DNA from: Labilibaculum filiforme
Lineage (GTDB): Bacteria > Bacteroidota > Bacteroidia > Bacteroidales > Marinifilaceae
Direction of reading: 5' to 3'
Length of the DNA stretch: 64,000 bases
Assembly: GCF_002843315.1 (NCBI RefSeq)
Contig: NZ_MVDD01000003.1
Location: forward strand, 372,001 to 436,000
Numbering within the stretch: position 1 is the stretch's first letter; every line of letters begins with the position of its first letter. The notes below the pieces were generated by a model that searched no databases, was not told the origin of the DNA, and saw only the letters and a program-made list of their open reading frames with translations. Position numbers and translations under genes: made by a program. Shown here one piece after another: positions 43,701 to 52,646 of this stretch.

Positions 43701-44707
43701 ACTTTTTCTTTTAAGATTAACTCTTTTAAAATTGCAGAATCAAGGTATAGATTAGGTTTTTCTACATCCTTTAAACCAAACAGTGTTCTTTTGATAGCTG
43801 TTATGATTGATCTTTGAATCAAATAAAAGGATAATCCTTCGGATAACTTAATAATTTCAGCTAGTTCCTTTTTGGTACGAAATTTAAAAGGTGATTTAGT
43901 CAAAGTTTTTTCAATCAATTCTTGTATCTGAGAATTGCTTGGCAAACCCAAATTAATCGTCATGTCAAACCTGCGCAATAAAGCGTCATCAATCATTTGC
44001 ATCTGATTGGTTGCAGCAATAACAATACTATTCTGAGGTAAATAATCAAAGAGCTGAAGAATAGTGTTAACTACACGTTTCATTTCGCCATGATCCTGAC
44101 TATAATCCCTTACTTTACCAATAGAATCAAACTCATCGAAGAAAATAATGCAATTTTCACTGGTCGCTTGTCTGAATAATTTCGATAGATTCTTACTGGT
44201 TTCACCCAATTTTGAAGAAACAATGGCTCCTAAATTCACCACATACATCATCATATCCAACTCGCCGGCTAGTACGTATGAAGCCAATGTTTTTCCACAA
44301 CCCGATGGGCCATGAAAAAGAATACGGTTTGAAACTGGTAAATCGAATTTGTTTAGCAATTCAATATCACGATGCTCTTGAACGAAATAAGTTAATTCCT
44401 CTTTAATACCAGCAGAACAAACCAAATTTTCAAAAGAATAATCTGAAGTGAGTTTTTCAATGATCAATTCATTTAATGCACGATCATCTTCTTTTAAATA
44501 ATATTTTTTGGATCCTACAGTTGCTAAACCCTTAGTTTGTTGTGCGCGTAACCCTTCCTTTAGTATCGATTGTAACTGTAAAGCCAGGTTCACTTTTTTA
44601 GTTTGCCGTGAATGCTCTATCAATTTACTCAATACTTCCAAAAGTTGATCTTGATCATTCTCAAGACCAAACCTTGCAATATCCTTTATATAATCAGCTT
44701 GACTCAT
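43697..44707 (-). CDS. IetA-like AAA+ ATPase
   Basis: 336 aa. A helical N-terminal 100 residues is followed by one AAA+ domain: Walker A GPSGCGKT (133-140), Walker B IIFFDEFD (187-194), sensor 1 asparagine in AATNQ (N234) and arginine-finger region RRFD (245-248). It is of the FtsH/SpoVK-like class. In IetAS modules the ATPase is thought to control the subtilase. Here it is on the opposite strand, its stop overlapping the subtilase stop by 4 bp, so the two messages are complementary at their 3' ends if they read through. It has its own promoter. Confidence 0.86.
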   Translation of the reverse strand: MSQADYIKDIARFGLENDQDQLLEVLSKLIEHSRQTKKVNLALQLQSILKEGLRAQQTKGLATVGSKKYYLKEDDRALNELIIEKLTSDYSFENLVCSAGIKEELTYFVQEHRDIELLNKFDLPVSNRILFHGPSGCGKTLASYVLAGELDMMMYVVNLGAIVSSKLGETSKNLSKLFRQATSENCIIFFDEFDSIGKVRDYSQDHGEMKRVVNTILQLFDYLPQNSIVIAATNQMQMIDDALLRRFDMTINLGLPSNSQIQELIEKTLTKSPFKFRTKKELAEIIKLSEGLSFYLIQRSIITAIKRTLFGLKDVEKPNLYLDSAILKELILKEKV

Positions 44708-44723
44708 TTTGTTCTTCTATCAG

Positions 44724-44754
44724 CAAATTTAGTCAATTATCTTAATTCTGGAAA
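44724..44754 (-). promoter_or_regulatory. Promoter of the AAA+ ATPase gene
   Basis: On the minus strand TTTC (44751-44754), 19 bases, then TAAATTTG (44724-44731), a perfect -7 box, 17 bp before the ATG at 44707. Confidence 0.6.
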
Positions 44755-45004
44755 TCCTAATCAAATAAAACTATAATACTATCGTCGGCATGGAAAAATA
44801 GTTTCATCTTGTAAAAAAATATGGTTAAAATTTACCGTAACTAAAAATAAAAAAACCACTTTGATGACAAGCAAACTCCCACCAGCGACATCACCTACCG
44901 AACATTCTAGTCAGTAAAATTAGAAACATTACTCATGGAAGACTAGCCAAGACCTCCCCAAGTGATCTTACTCAGTTTCGAGGGGCAATGAAAATTAATA
45001 ATTA
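44755..45004. other. AT-rich intergenic region
   Basis: About 250 bp between the ATPase promoter and the end of the RNase H-like gene. It is AT-rich with a few CACC/GACATC words, and I see no gene, no tRNA and no strong hairpin. It is the right flank of the subtilase/ATPase pair and may contain a module boundary. Confidence 0.6.
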
Positions 45005-45484
45005 TCAACCCCTCTCCCGCAAAGCATTTCTCGAAGCCCTATCCACCAATGAAAAGAATTGATCAACTTGATCTTTCTGACCCAAAACTTTGTGCCCTTT
45101 CACCTTTACAAATTCACATCGTAAGCTATCGGTCAGTCGGTAAAATTCCTGATACAGTTCATAATTGGCAATGAGTTTACCGTTTTTGGAGCGATAATCG
45201 TTTTTTTCAAAACGTTCTCTTCTGCCTGGCAAACCAATAATATTTTGAGAATCGGTATAGACAATTATATGACAATTGTTAGAATCTATTTCAGTTAAAG
45301 CAAAAAGTAAAACCTGCAATTCTAATTTTGTTGAAGAAGTATTTTCGAAACGCTTAATTTTCACCAGCGATTTAGCTACCGCCAAAGAAATACTTAAAGA
45401 GGATAAAAATAGAAAGGCTCCAAAACCAATTTTGTTTGGAGGGTCAACACTTCCATCGGCAAATAAGAACAGCTCCTTACACAT
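45005..45484 (-). CDS. RNase HI-like protein
   Basis: 159 aa. The RNase H acidic residues can be assigned: D10 (LFADGSVDP), E55 (STKLELQVLL), D78 (VYTDSQN) and D148 (SLVDRASRNA), with H131 in VKGHK at the position of the catalytic histidine. These positions match E. coli RNase HI spacing closely. It should cut RNA in RNA-DNA hybrids, but the middle loop differs from standard RnhA. It overlaps truA by 8 bp and is translated with it. Confidence 0.82.
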   Translation of the reverse strand: MCKELFLFADGSVDPPNKIGFGAFLFLSSLSISLAVAKSLVKIKRFENTSSTKLELQVLLFALTEIDSNNCHIIVYTDSQNIIGLPGRRERFEKNDYRSKNGKLIANYELYQEFYRLTDSLRCEFVKVKGHKVLGQKDQVDQFFSLVDRASRNALRERG

Positions 45485-46241
45485 CTTCTGCTCTTAAATC
45501 ATCTGGATATTCAATTTTGACGAGGAACAAACCATGACCAGGTACTGATGATCCTGCATTGGATCGATTCTTGCTTTCAATCACCTTTCGAAAGCCAGCT
45601 AAATCCATTTTACCTCGCCCAACTTCTACCAAAGTACCAACAATAGCACGAACCATGTTCCGTAGAAATCGATCAGCTTTAATGGTAAACACCAACTCGT
45701 CTGCAGTTTCCAACCATTCTGCTTTCGAAATTTTACAGTTGTTAGTTTTTACATCGGTATGTAATTTACTAAAGCTTGTAAAATCGATATATTCAAATAA
45801 AATTTTAGCAGCATCGTTCATTTTGGCAACATCAAGCACGTGCTGAATTTGCCAATGAGACTCTTTTCGAAACGGATTTTTCCGCTTTGTAATTCGATAA
45901 ACATAGGTTCTCGCAATTGCATCAAAACGTGTATGAGCATCGGCTTTTACGCGAAAAATTTCATTAATAGCAATATCATAAGGCAAAAAACGATTCAACT
46001 TAAAAGCCAATTTTTCACAATCGAACTCAAAGCTCTCCTCCACCTCGAAATGCGCCATAAAATCACTGGCATGCACACCCGTATCTGTTCTGCCACAACC
46101 AACTACATTAATTGCCTGATTTAAAACCGTAGACAAGGCCTTGTTTACCTCCTCCTGCACTGTGCTGGCATTCGGCTGAATTTGCCAACCATGAAAGTTG
46201 CTTCCTTTATAACTTAAGCGAATAAAATATCGTTTCTTCAA
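45477..46241 (-). CDS. truA: tRNA pseudouridine synthase A
   Basis: About 254 aa from TTG 46241, which gives the normal family start KKRYFIRLSYKGSNFHGWQ. The frame is open to 46289 (TTG, with an ATG at 46280), but both of those lie upstream of or beside the promoter at 46268-46297. The catalytic aspartate is in GRTDTGVHA, and RFLRNMVRAIVGTLVEVG is the conserved C-terminal motif. It makes pseudouridine at positions 38-40 of tRNA anticodon arms. Confidence 0.92.
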   Translation of the reverse strand: MKKRYFIRLSYKGSNFHGWQIQPNASTVQEEVNKALSTVLNQAINVVGCGRTDTGVHASDFMAHFEVEESFEFDCEKLAFKLNRFLPYDIAINEIFRVKADAHTRFDAIARTYVYRITKRKNPFRKESHWQIQHVLDVAKMNDAAKILFEYIDFTSFSKLHTDVKTNNCKISKAEWLETADELVFTIKADRFLRNMVRAIVGTLVEVGRGKMDLAGFRKVIESKNRSNAGSSVPGHGLFLVKIEYPDDLRAEDV

Positions 46242-46267
46242 TTCAAGTAGTATTACTGTTTCCCCCA

Positions 46268-46297
46268 CAAAAGTAAGCATTTTTAGCAAGCTGGAAA
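46268..46297 (-). promoter_or_regulatory. Promoter of truA
   Basis: On the minus strand TTTC (46294-46297), 18 bases, then TACTTTTG (46268-46275), a perfect -7 box. Transcription starting near 46262 is incompatible with the upstream start codons and supports TTG 46241. Confidence 0.55.
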
Positions 46298-46512
46298 GTG
46301 AATTTCAGGATAAGGTAGTGTCTGTATTTTTTTGTGCTTGTTATTAGCTATAATCGTAACCTAACATTTACAGCTTGCTATATTCAAGGTACAACGAAGT
46401 TCAAACCAACTCCTAAAGATCTATTACTTGTCACTTAATACTTCTTCCCTGCTCCTTATTCCTTAATCCTTGAACTCTCCCAAAACCATTAACAATTTTT
46501 AACGGCCATGCA

Positions 46513-46543
46513 TTTTCATAAAACGCTCAAAGGTTTATCTTTG
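46513..46543 (+). promoter_or_regulatory. Promoter of the bat operon
   Basis: TTTT (46513-46516), 19 bases, then TATCTTTG (46536-46543). It lies 65 bp before the MoxR start and is the only good promoter seen upstream of the eight-gene cluster. The remaining intergenic stretch from 46298 has no gene. Confidence 0.65.
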
Positions 46544-46607
46544 TAAAGGTTTTCTAAAAAACCGATTTCTTTTTATGTAAATTTTTCAAGTAATTAAATA
46601 TATTTCT

Positions 46608-47603
46608 ATGATCCAAACAGTTGATATCAAAGAACTAAATGAACGTATCCAAAGAGAAAGTTCCTTTGTGGATATGATTTCTATGGAAATGAACAAAGTT
46701 ATTGTTGGTCAAAAGCACCTTGTTGAAAGCTTATTGATCGGATTACTTTCGAATGGGCATATATTATTAGAAGGAGTTCCTGGATTGGCAAAAACACTTG
46801 CAATTAATACCCTTGCAACTACCATTGAGGCTGACTTTAGTCGTATTCAGTTTACTCCCGATTTGTTACCTGCCGATTTGTTAGGTACCATGATTTACAG
46901 TCAGAAAAAAGAAGAATTCGTAGTAAAAAAAGGACCGATTTTCGCCAACTTTATTCTTGCCGATGAAATTAACCGTGCTCCGGCTAAAGTACAGGCTGCT
47001 TTATTGGAAGCCATGCAGGAACGACAAATTACTATCGGCGATAACACCTATAAGTTGGAAGAGCCGTTTTTGGTAATGGCAACACAAAATCCGATTGAAC
47101 AAGAAGGTACCTATCCTTTGCCAGAGGCTCAGGTTGACCGTTTTATGCTGAAAGTAGTAATCAACTACCCTAAAAAAGACGAGGAACAACTAATTATGCG
47201 TCAGAATCTTTTGAAAGCATTTCCAAAAGCATCTCAAATCTTAAAACCAGAAGACATTAATAAAGCACGCGATGTGGTGAAAGATGTTTATATGGACGAA
47301 AAAATTGAAAAATATATTGTTGATATCATCTTTGCAACCCGTTTTCCTGCCGATTATGGTTTAGAGCAATTCAAAGAAATGATTGCCTTTGGAGGTTCTC
47401 CCCGTGCAAGTATCAGCCTAGCTGCCGCTGCAAAAGCGTATGCATTTATTAAGCGAAGAGGTTACGTAATTCCAGAAGATATTCGTGCCGTTTGTCACGA
47501 TGTACTTCGTCACAGAATTGGTTTAACCTACGAAGCTGAAGCAAATAATATCACCAGCGAAAATATTATTAGTGAAATTTTAAATACCGTTGAAGTACCG
47601 TAG
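46608..47603 (+). CDS. MoxR-type AAA+ ATPase (bat operon)
   Basis: 331 aa. Walker A EGVPGLAKTL (about 53-62), Walker B FILADEINRAP (about 117-127), and the MoxR signatures LLEAMQERQ and LPEAQVDRF. MoxR ATPases act as chaperones for partner proteins containing VWA domains. Those follow here (DUF58, BatA, BatB). First gene of the cluster, with a strong promoter. Confidence 0.92.
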   Translation: MIQTVDIKELNERIQRESSFVDMISMEMNKVIVGQKHLVESLLIGLLSNGHILLEGVPGLAKTLAINTLATTIEADFSRIQFTPDLLPADLLGTMIYSQKKEEFVVKKGPIFANFILADEINRAPAKVQAALLEAMQERQITIGDNTYKLEEPFLVMATQNPIEQEGTYPLPEAQVDRFMLKVVINYPKKDEEQLIMRQNLLKAFPKASQILKPEDINKARDVVKDVYMDEKIEKYIVDIIFATRFPADYGLEQFKEMIAFGGSPRASISLAAAAKAYAFIKRRGYVIPEDIRAVCHDVLRHRIGLTYEAEANNITSENIISEILNTVEVP

Positions 47604-47708
47604 TAATTACGAATAAGTAATTGAGAATTACGAATTGAATGCCAAAACGTAGTTCTTAATTTCCACCACTTAATTATTAATTTATAATTATTCATTCGTA
47701 ATTAAACT
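47604..47708 (+). repeat. AATTACGAATT-rich spacer within the bat operon
   Basis: TAATTACGAATAA near 47606 and TTATTCATTCGTAATTA at the end form an inverted repeat, with further AATTACGAATT copies between. The 105-bp spacer is much longer than other gaps of the operon's first half. A hairpin could lower expression of downstream genes relative to moxR. Confidence 0.6.
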
Positions 47709-48578
47709 ATGGAAACTAGTGATTTATTAAAGCGAGTTCGACAAATAGAAATCAAAACCAGAGGGCTTTCTCGAAATATTTTTGCCGGAGAATACCATTC
47801 TGCCTTCAAAGGGCGAGGTATGACTTTCAGCGAAGTTCGGGAATACCAATATGGCGATGATATCAGAAATATCGACTGGAACGTAACGGCCCGCTACAAT
47901 CAACCTTACGTGAAACTTTTCGAAGAAGAACGTGAATTGACTGTAATGCTACTAATTGATGTGAGTGGTTCCCGAGAATTTGGAACCATTTCTAAACTCA
48001 AGAAAAATCAGATTACAGAGATTGCTGCGGTTCTTGCCTTTTCGGCCATTCAAAACAACGATAAAATTGGAGTCATCTTCTTTTCCGATCGAATAGAGAA
48101 ATTTATTCCACCAAAAAAAGGAAAATCTCATATCCTACGAATTATTCGTGAGCTAATTGATCTGAAACCAGAACATCGAAAAACCGATATTAACAATGCA
48201 TTACGATACCTAACACAGGTGATTAAAAAACGTTGTACCACTTTCGTGATTTCCGACTTTATTGATGATGACTTTGAAAATGCCTTAACCATCGCCAATA
48301 AAAAGCACGATTTGGTTGCACTTAAAATATTCGACAAACGCGAACAGGAAATCCCTTCCATTGGCTTGATTAAAATTAAGGATGCGGAATCGGGAGAATA
48401 CAGCTGGATAGACACTTCGAATAAAAAGGTAAGAGAAAATTACGCCAAATGGTGGGCCGATAATGACAACCTACTTACCGAAACATTCAAAAAATCTGGT
48501 GTTGACGTGGCAAATATTCGAACCGATCAGGATTACGTGAGATCATTAATTGCCTTATTTAAACGAAGGGGACACTAA
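47709..48578 (+). CDS. DUF58 protein of the bat operon
   Basis: 289 aa. The DUF58 core contains RGMTFSEVREYQYGDDIRNIDWN (about 37-60) and a VWA-like MIDAS, IDVSGSREF (about 80-88). DUF58 proteins are the regular partners of MoxR ATPases. It has no membrane helix and is likely cytoplasmic. Confidence 0.9.
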   Translation: METSDLLKRVRQIEIKTRGLSRNIFAGEYHSAFKGRGMTFSEVREYQYGDDIRNIDWNVTARYNQPYVKLFEEERELTVMLLIDVSGSREFGTISKLKKNQITEIAAVLAFSAIQNNDKIGVIFFSDRIEKFIPPKKGKSHILRIIRELIDLKPEHRKTDINNALRYLTQVIKKRCTTFVISDFIDDDFENALTIANKKHDLVALKIFDKREQEIPSIGLIKIKDAESGEYSWIDTSNKKVRENYAKWWADNDNLLTETFKKSGVDVANIRTDQDYVRSLIALFKRRGH

Positions 48579-48597
48579 TTTTTAGAAGCAGACGACT

Positions 48598-49629
48598 ATG
48601 ACAAATAGAATTAAAATCCCAAACAATGGCTTTGCAAAAGCACTTTTCGCATTTACAATTGTATTGGGAGCTACTTTTTCCTCCTTCTCGTCTTTTGCTC
48701 AAGAAGAAGGTAAAGACCTAAACTACAGTGCTCAACTCGACACCAATGTTATTGTAATTGGCGATCAAATAAACCTGAAGCTATCTATCGAACAGCCAAA
48801 AGGCCTGTTTGTTGAGTTTCCTGTATTTATGGACAGTATTAGTTCGGGAGTGGAGATTATCAATCAATCTCCTCAGGATACTACGACCTTAGAGAATGGT
48901 AATATTAAAGTGAATAAGAACTTTTTAATTACTTCTTTTAACGATGGTGTTCATAAAATGAATCCTTTTGAATTCAAGATTCATGCTGAAAATCTAATGA
49001 ATATCATTAGAACCGACACGATGCTTTTAGGTGTAAAAACTTTCGAAATTGATACAAGCAAAGCTAATTTCGATATAATAATGCCAATACATACTCCCAT
49101 TGCATTCGCAGAAATTGCCCCTTGGGCTTTTGGAGGATTATTGCTTGTTGCATTAATTATTTTATTGCTTTTATATCTGCGAAAACGGAAAAAAAATCAA
49201 CCTTTGTTTGTGAAAGTAAAACCCTCCGAACCTGCTCATGTTATTGCTTTGCGGAAGTTAGACGAGATTAAAAAACAAAAGCTTTGGGAGACTGGAAAAG
49301 TGAAACAGTTTCATTCCGACCTAACCGATACCATTCGATTTTATTTGGATGAACGTTTCCAACTATCCACCCAAGAATCCACCACCGATGAAATATTAAA
49401 AGCAGTAAACAAGGTGGAGGTAAACTCGGACTGGCACACGAAATTAAAAGAAGTTTTAGAACGTGCCGATTTGGCAAAATTCGCAAAGTTTACTCCTTTA
49501 CAGGATGAAAATGAACTAAGCTTGAAATTTGCTTACAAAATTATTGAAACCACCATTGTAGAAGAGACTCCTGCGAAAGAGGAAAAAGAAACTACTGCGG
49601 TGGAAGAGACAAAAAAGGAAGAAAAGTAA
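48598..49629 (+). CDS. Membrane protein of the bat operon
   Basis: 343 aa. A signal sequence (LFAFTIVLGATFSSFSSFA) is followed by a beta-rich periplasmic domain, a single hydrophobic helix (FGGLLLVALIILLLLYL, about 178-195), a basic stretch RKRKKN, and a cytoplasmic helical domain with HALRKLDEI-type helices, ending in a glutamate/lysine-rich tail. Its place between DUF58 and BatA and its topology fit the DUF4381-like proteins of such operons. No enzymatic motif. Confidence 0.72.
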   Translation: MTNRIKIPNNGFAKALFAFTIVLGATFSSFSSFAQEEGKDLNYSAQLDTNVIVIGDQINLKLSIEQPKGLFVEFPVFMDSISSGVEIINQSPQDTTTLENGNIKVNKNFLITSFNDGVHKMNPFEFKIHAENLMNIIRTDTMLLGVKTFEIDTSKANFDIIMPIHTPIAFAEIAPWAFGGLLLVALIILLLLYLRKRKKNQPLFVKVKPSEPAHVIALRKLDEIKKQKLWETGKVKQFHSDLTDTIRFYLDERFQLSTQESTTDEILKAVNKVEVNSDWHTKLKEVLERADLAKFAKFTPLQDENELSLKFAYKIIETTIVEETPAKEEKETTAVEETKKEEK

Positions 49630-49647
49630 ACTTTGAAAATCCAAAGT

Positions 49648-50640
49648 ATGAGTTCTATAGAATTTGCAAATCCAGAATATTTTTACTTGTTGCTACTTTT
49701 AATACCACTAATTACCTGGTATATTTTAAAAGATAAAAATGCACATGCAAGTATTCAGGTATCAACATCAAAAGGCTTTCATTCAAGTGCGAGAACCTAC
49801 AAATACTATTTACGACATGCTTTATTCGTATTTCGTGTTTTAGCAATTGTTTTTTTAGTAGTCGCTATTGCACGCCCGCAGTCCAGTAATAGTTTTGAAA
49901 ATGTAACTACCGAAGGAATCGATATTGTAATGTCGCTTGATATTTCGAGTAGTATGCTTGCCCGCGATTTTGAGCCCGATAGATTAGAAGCTGCCAAGGA
50001 TGTAGCTGTTAATTTTATTAGCGGTCGCCAAGAAGATAAAATTGGATTGGTAATTTTTAGTGGCGAAAGTTTCACACAATGTCCATTAACCACCGATCAT
50101 GCTGTTTTAATTAACCTATTCAAAGATATTCAAAGTGGAATGATTGAAGATGGTACGGCAATCGGACTTGGATTAGCCAATGCGGTGAATCGTTTAAAGG
50201 AAAGTAAATCGAAATCGAAAGTAGTTATTCTTTTAACCGATGGTGTTAATAATCAAGGAGAAATTGCTCCTATTACCGCGGCAGAATTAGCAAAAACCTT
50301 TGGCATTCGTGTGTATACTATTGGTATTGGAACCATGGGAACCGCTCCCTATCCTATTCAAACTGCTTTTGGTATTAGCATGAGAAATATGCCAGTAAAA
50401 ATTGATGAGGAAGTTTTACAGCAAATTGCGAATATGACAGGCGGTCAGTACTTTCGTGCAACAGACAATAATAAACTAAAAGCAATTTACGAACAAATTG
50501 ATAAGCTGGAAAAAAGTAAAATTGAGGTAAAACAATACAGTACAAAAAGCGAAGAATATTTATTTTTTGCACTCTTAGCAGCCTTATTTTTACTACTGGA
50601 AATAGCTTTGCGTAATTCAATATTGCGAAACATTCCGTAA
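49648..50640 (+). CDS. batA: BatA (VWA membrane protein)
   Basis: About 330 aa from the ATG at 49648; a TTG at 49633 would add five residues before the conserved FANPEYFYLLLLLIPL helix. A VWA domain follows the second helix, with MIDAS DISSSM (about 92-97) and LTDGVNNQG, and a final helix closes the protein. BatA acts with BatB and MoxR in the bacteroides aerotolerance system. Confidence 0.9.
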   Translation: MSSIEFANPEYFYLLLLLIPLITWYILKDKNAHASIQVSTSKGFHSSARTYKYYLRHALFVFRVLAIVFLVVAIARPQSSNSFENVTTEGIDIVMSLDISSSMLARDFEPDRLEAAKDVAVNFISGRQEDKIGLVIFSGESFTQCPLTTDHAVLINLFKDIQSGMIEDGTAIGLGLANAVNRLKESKSKSKVVILLTDGVNNQGEIAPITAAELAKTFGIRVYTIGIGTMGTAPYPIQTAFGISMRNMPVKIDEEVLQQIANMTGGQYFRATDNNKLKAIYEQIDKLEKSKIEVKQYSTKSEEYLFFALLAALFLLLEIALRNSILRNIP

Positions 50641-50674
50641 GTATTTTTAATTGAACACAGAAAATCATTGAACC

Positions 50675-51712
50675 ATGAATCAATTTCGTCTTGATCATCC
50701 GGATCTTCTATATTTATATCTAATCCTTCCAATTCTTGGAATTTTATATTGGATTAGTTATTCAAGAAAAAAGAAGGCTCTTGCTGAATTTGGTGAGATG
50801 AATATCATCTCTCAACTAATGCCTTATGCTTCGTTTACCCGACCGTTTTATAAGTTTGGTATTCTTTTACTGGCTTTAAGTTTTATCATTTTTGGTTTGG
50901 CCGGACCGCAATTTGGTTCCAAAATCCAAACCATTAAAAGAGAAGGAGTCGAAATTATTATTGCCTTGGATGTTTCCAATTCGATGATGGCACAAGACAT
51001 TCAACCCAATAGATTGGAACGAGCCAAACGTGCTATTTCCAAAATGGTGGATGAATTGAATAATGATAAAATTGGATTGGTGGTATTTGCTGGCGAGGCA
51101 TACACCCAATTGCCAATTACAACCGATTATGCTTCGGCAAAATTGTTCTTGTCGTCTATAAGTACCGACATTGTTCCCATACAGGGAACTGCAATTGGTG
51201 CCGCAATTAATTTATCGGCAAAAAGTTTTACTCCCGATACCGAAGCTAGTAAAGCAATAATTGTAATTACCGATGGCGAAAATCATGAGGATGATGCCAT
51301 TACTGCAGCAAAAGCAGCGCTCGATCAAGGAATTACAGTACACACCATTGCCATGGGCTTGCCCGAGGGAGCTCCAATTCCGGTTAGCTCTGGCTCTCGC
51401 GATTTTCGCCGAGATGAGAACGGAAATGTTGTCATCTCAAGACTTGATCAAAAAATGGTGGAACAAATAGCTACTGCTGGAGGAGGAAAACCAGTAATCG
51501 CAAACAATACAACCACTGGTTTAAACGTTCTTTTTACTGAGATTAATAAGATGAACAAAACAGAATTAGAGCAAAGAGTATATGCAGCCTACGACGAAAA
51601 ATTTCAACTATTTATCGCAATTGGTTTACTCCTTCTTTTTCTGGAATTCATAGTGCTGGAACGTAAGAACCGCCATTTAAAAGATATCAATTTATTTAAA
51701 GCCCCGAAATAG
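50675..51712 (+). CDS. batB: BatB (VWA membrane protein)
   Basis: 345 aa. Helices at 10-28 and 58-77, then a VWA domain with MIDAS DVSNSMMAQD (about 97-106) and ITDGENHEDDA, and a C-terminal helix (FIAIGLLLLFLEFIVL). The sequence parallels batA throughout, as expected for this paralogous pair. Confidence 0.91.
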   Translation: MNQFRLDHPDLLYLYLILPILGILYWISYSRKKKALAEFGEMNIISQLMPYASFTRPFYKFGILLLALSFIIFGLAGPQFGSKIQTIKREGVEIIIALDVSNSMMAQDIQPNRLERAKRAISKMVDELNNDKIGLVVFAGEAYTQLPITTDYASAKLFLSSISTDIVPIQGTAIGAAINLSAKSFTPDTEASKAIIVITDGENHEDDAITAAKAALDQGITVHTIAMGLPEGAPIPVSSGSRDFRRDENGNVVISRLDQKMVEQIATAGGGKPVIANNTTTGLNVLFTEINKMNKTELEQRVYAAYDEKFQLFIAIGLLLLFLEFIVLERKNRHLKDINLFKAPK

Positions 51713-51730
51713 AACACAATTCAGATTATT

Positions 51731-52537
51731 ATGAACAAACATATAGCAATATTCATCGGTGTACTTTGCCTCTTTAGTTTAGATGCATTGGCACAAAAGG
51801 AACGGAAATTTATCCGAAAAGGAAATGGACTGTTTGAAGGAAATGAATATGAAAACTCTGAAGTTGAATATCGAAAAGCTTTGGACAAAAGAATCAACTC
51901 GTACGAAGCAGGTTTTAACTTAGGCGATGCATTGTACAAACAAAAAAAATACGATGAAGCTTTAAAACAATTTCAGACCTTAACCGTGACAGAAAAAGAT
52001 CCTAAAAAACTAGGCGAAATTTATCACAACATTGGAAATACACTTCTCATGAATCGGAAAATCGATGAGAGTATTGAAGCCTACAAAGAATCTCTTCGAA
52101 ATAATCCCAATTCGAAAGAAACAAAGTACAATTTGGAATATGCCCGAAAAATGAAACAGAAAGAGGAAGAGCAGAAAAAGAAACAGGATCAAAATAAAGA
52201 TCAAAACAAGGATCAAGACAAAAAGGATCAGGATAAGAAAGACCAAGATAAAAAAGAACAGGATAAAAAGGATCAAGACAAGAAAGATCAGGATAAAAAA
52301 GATCAGGATAAAAAAGATCAGGATAAAAAAGATCAGGAAGACAAAAAAAACAAACCTGGTGATCAGGATAAGAAAAAAGGAGAACCAGAAGAGCAACAAA
52401 ATAAAATTTCGGAACAAGATGCTAAGCGCTTGTTAGAAGCACTTGAAAACGATGAAAAAAAGGTTCAGGAAAAAGTTCAGAAAGCGAAAGCTGCGGCTCA
52501 AAAAACAAAAAGAAGCAAGATCAAAAAGGATTGGTAA
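51731..52537 (+). CDS. batC: BatC TPR protein with DKKDQ repeats
   Basis: 268 aa. A signal peptide (MNKHIAIFIGVLCLFSLDALAQ) is followed by two TPR units (about 45-130), then about 60 residues of DKKDQ and close variants, each encoded by a 15-bp near-perfect unit (52190-52350). The end is charged and helical. BatC binds partners through its TPRs. The low-complexity part is longer than the minimum seen in such proteins and may vary between strains. Confidence 0.88.
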   Translation: MNKHIAIFIGVLCLFSLDALAQKERKFIRKGNGLFEGNEYENSEVEYRKALDKRINSYEAGFNLGDALYKQKKYDEALKQFQTLTVTEKDPKKLGEIYHNIGNTLLMNRKIDESIEAYKESLRNNPNSKETKYNLEYARKMKQKEEEQKKKQDQNKDQNKDQDKKDQDKKDQDKKEQDKKDQDKKDQDKKDQDKKDQDKKDQEDKKNKPGDQDKKKGEPEEQQNKISEQDAKRLLEALENDEKKVQEKVQKAKAAAQKTKRSKIKKDW

Positions 52538-52646
52538 TTGATCTTCCAAAATTGATACTTCCTAGTGGTTTAATCAGTAAGTTTGCGGAAGTATTTTAAA
52601 TACAAATTAATTGCATTTATAACATCTGAAAAATAAATACATACAG

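Noticed and set aside
52010-52417. Antisense hydrophobic protein opposite batC
   Set aside because: It is the reverse reading of the DKKDQ repeats (Leu/Phe/Ile-rich by codon complement) inside a well-defined gene.
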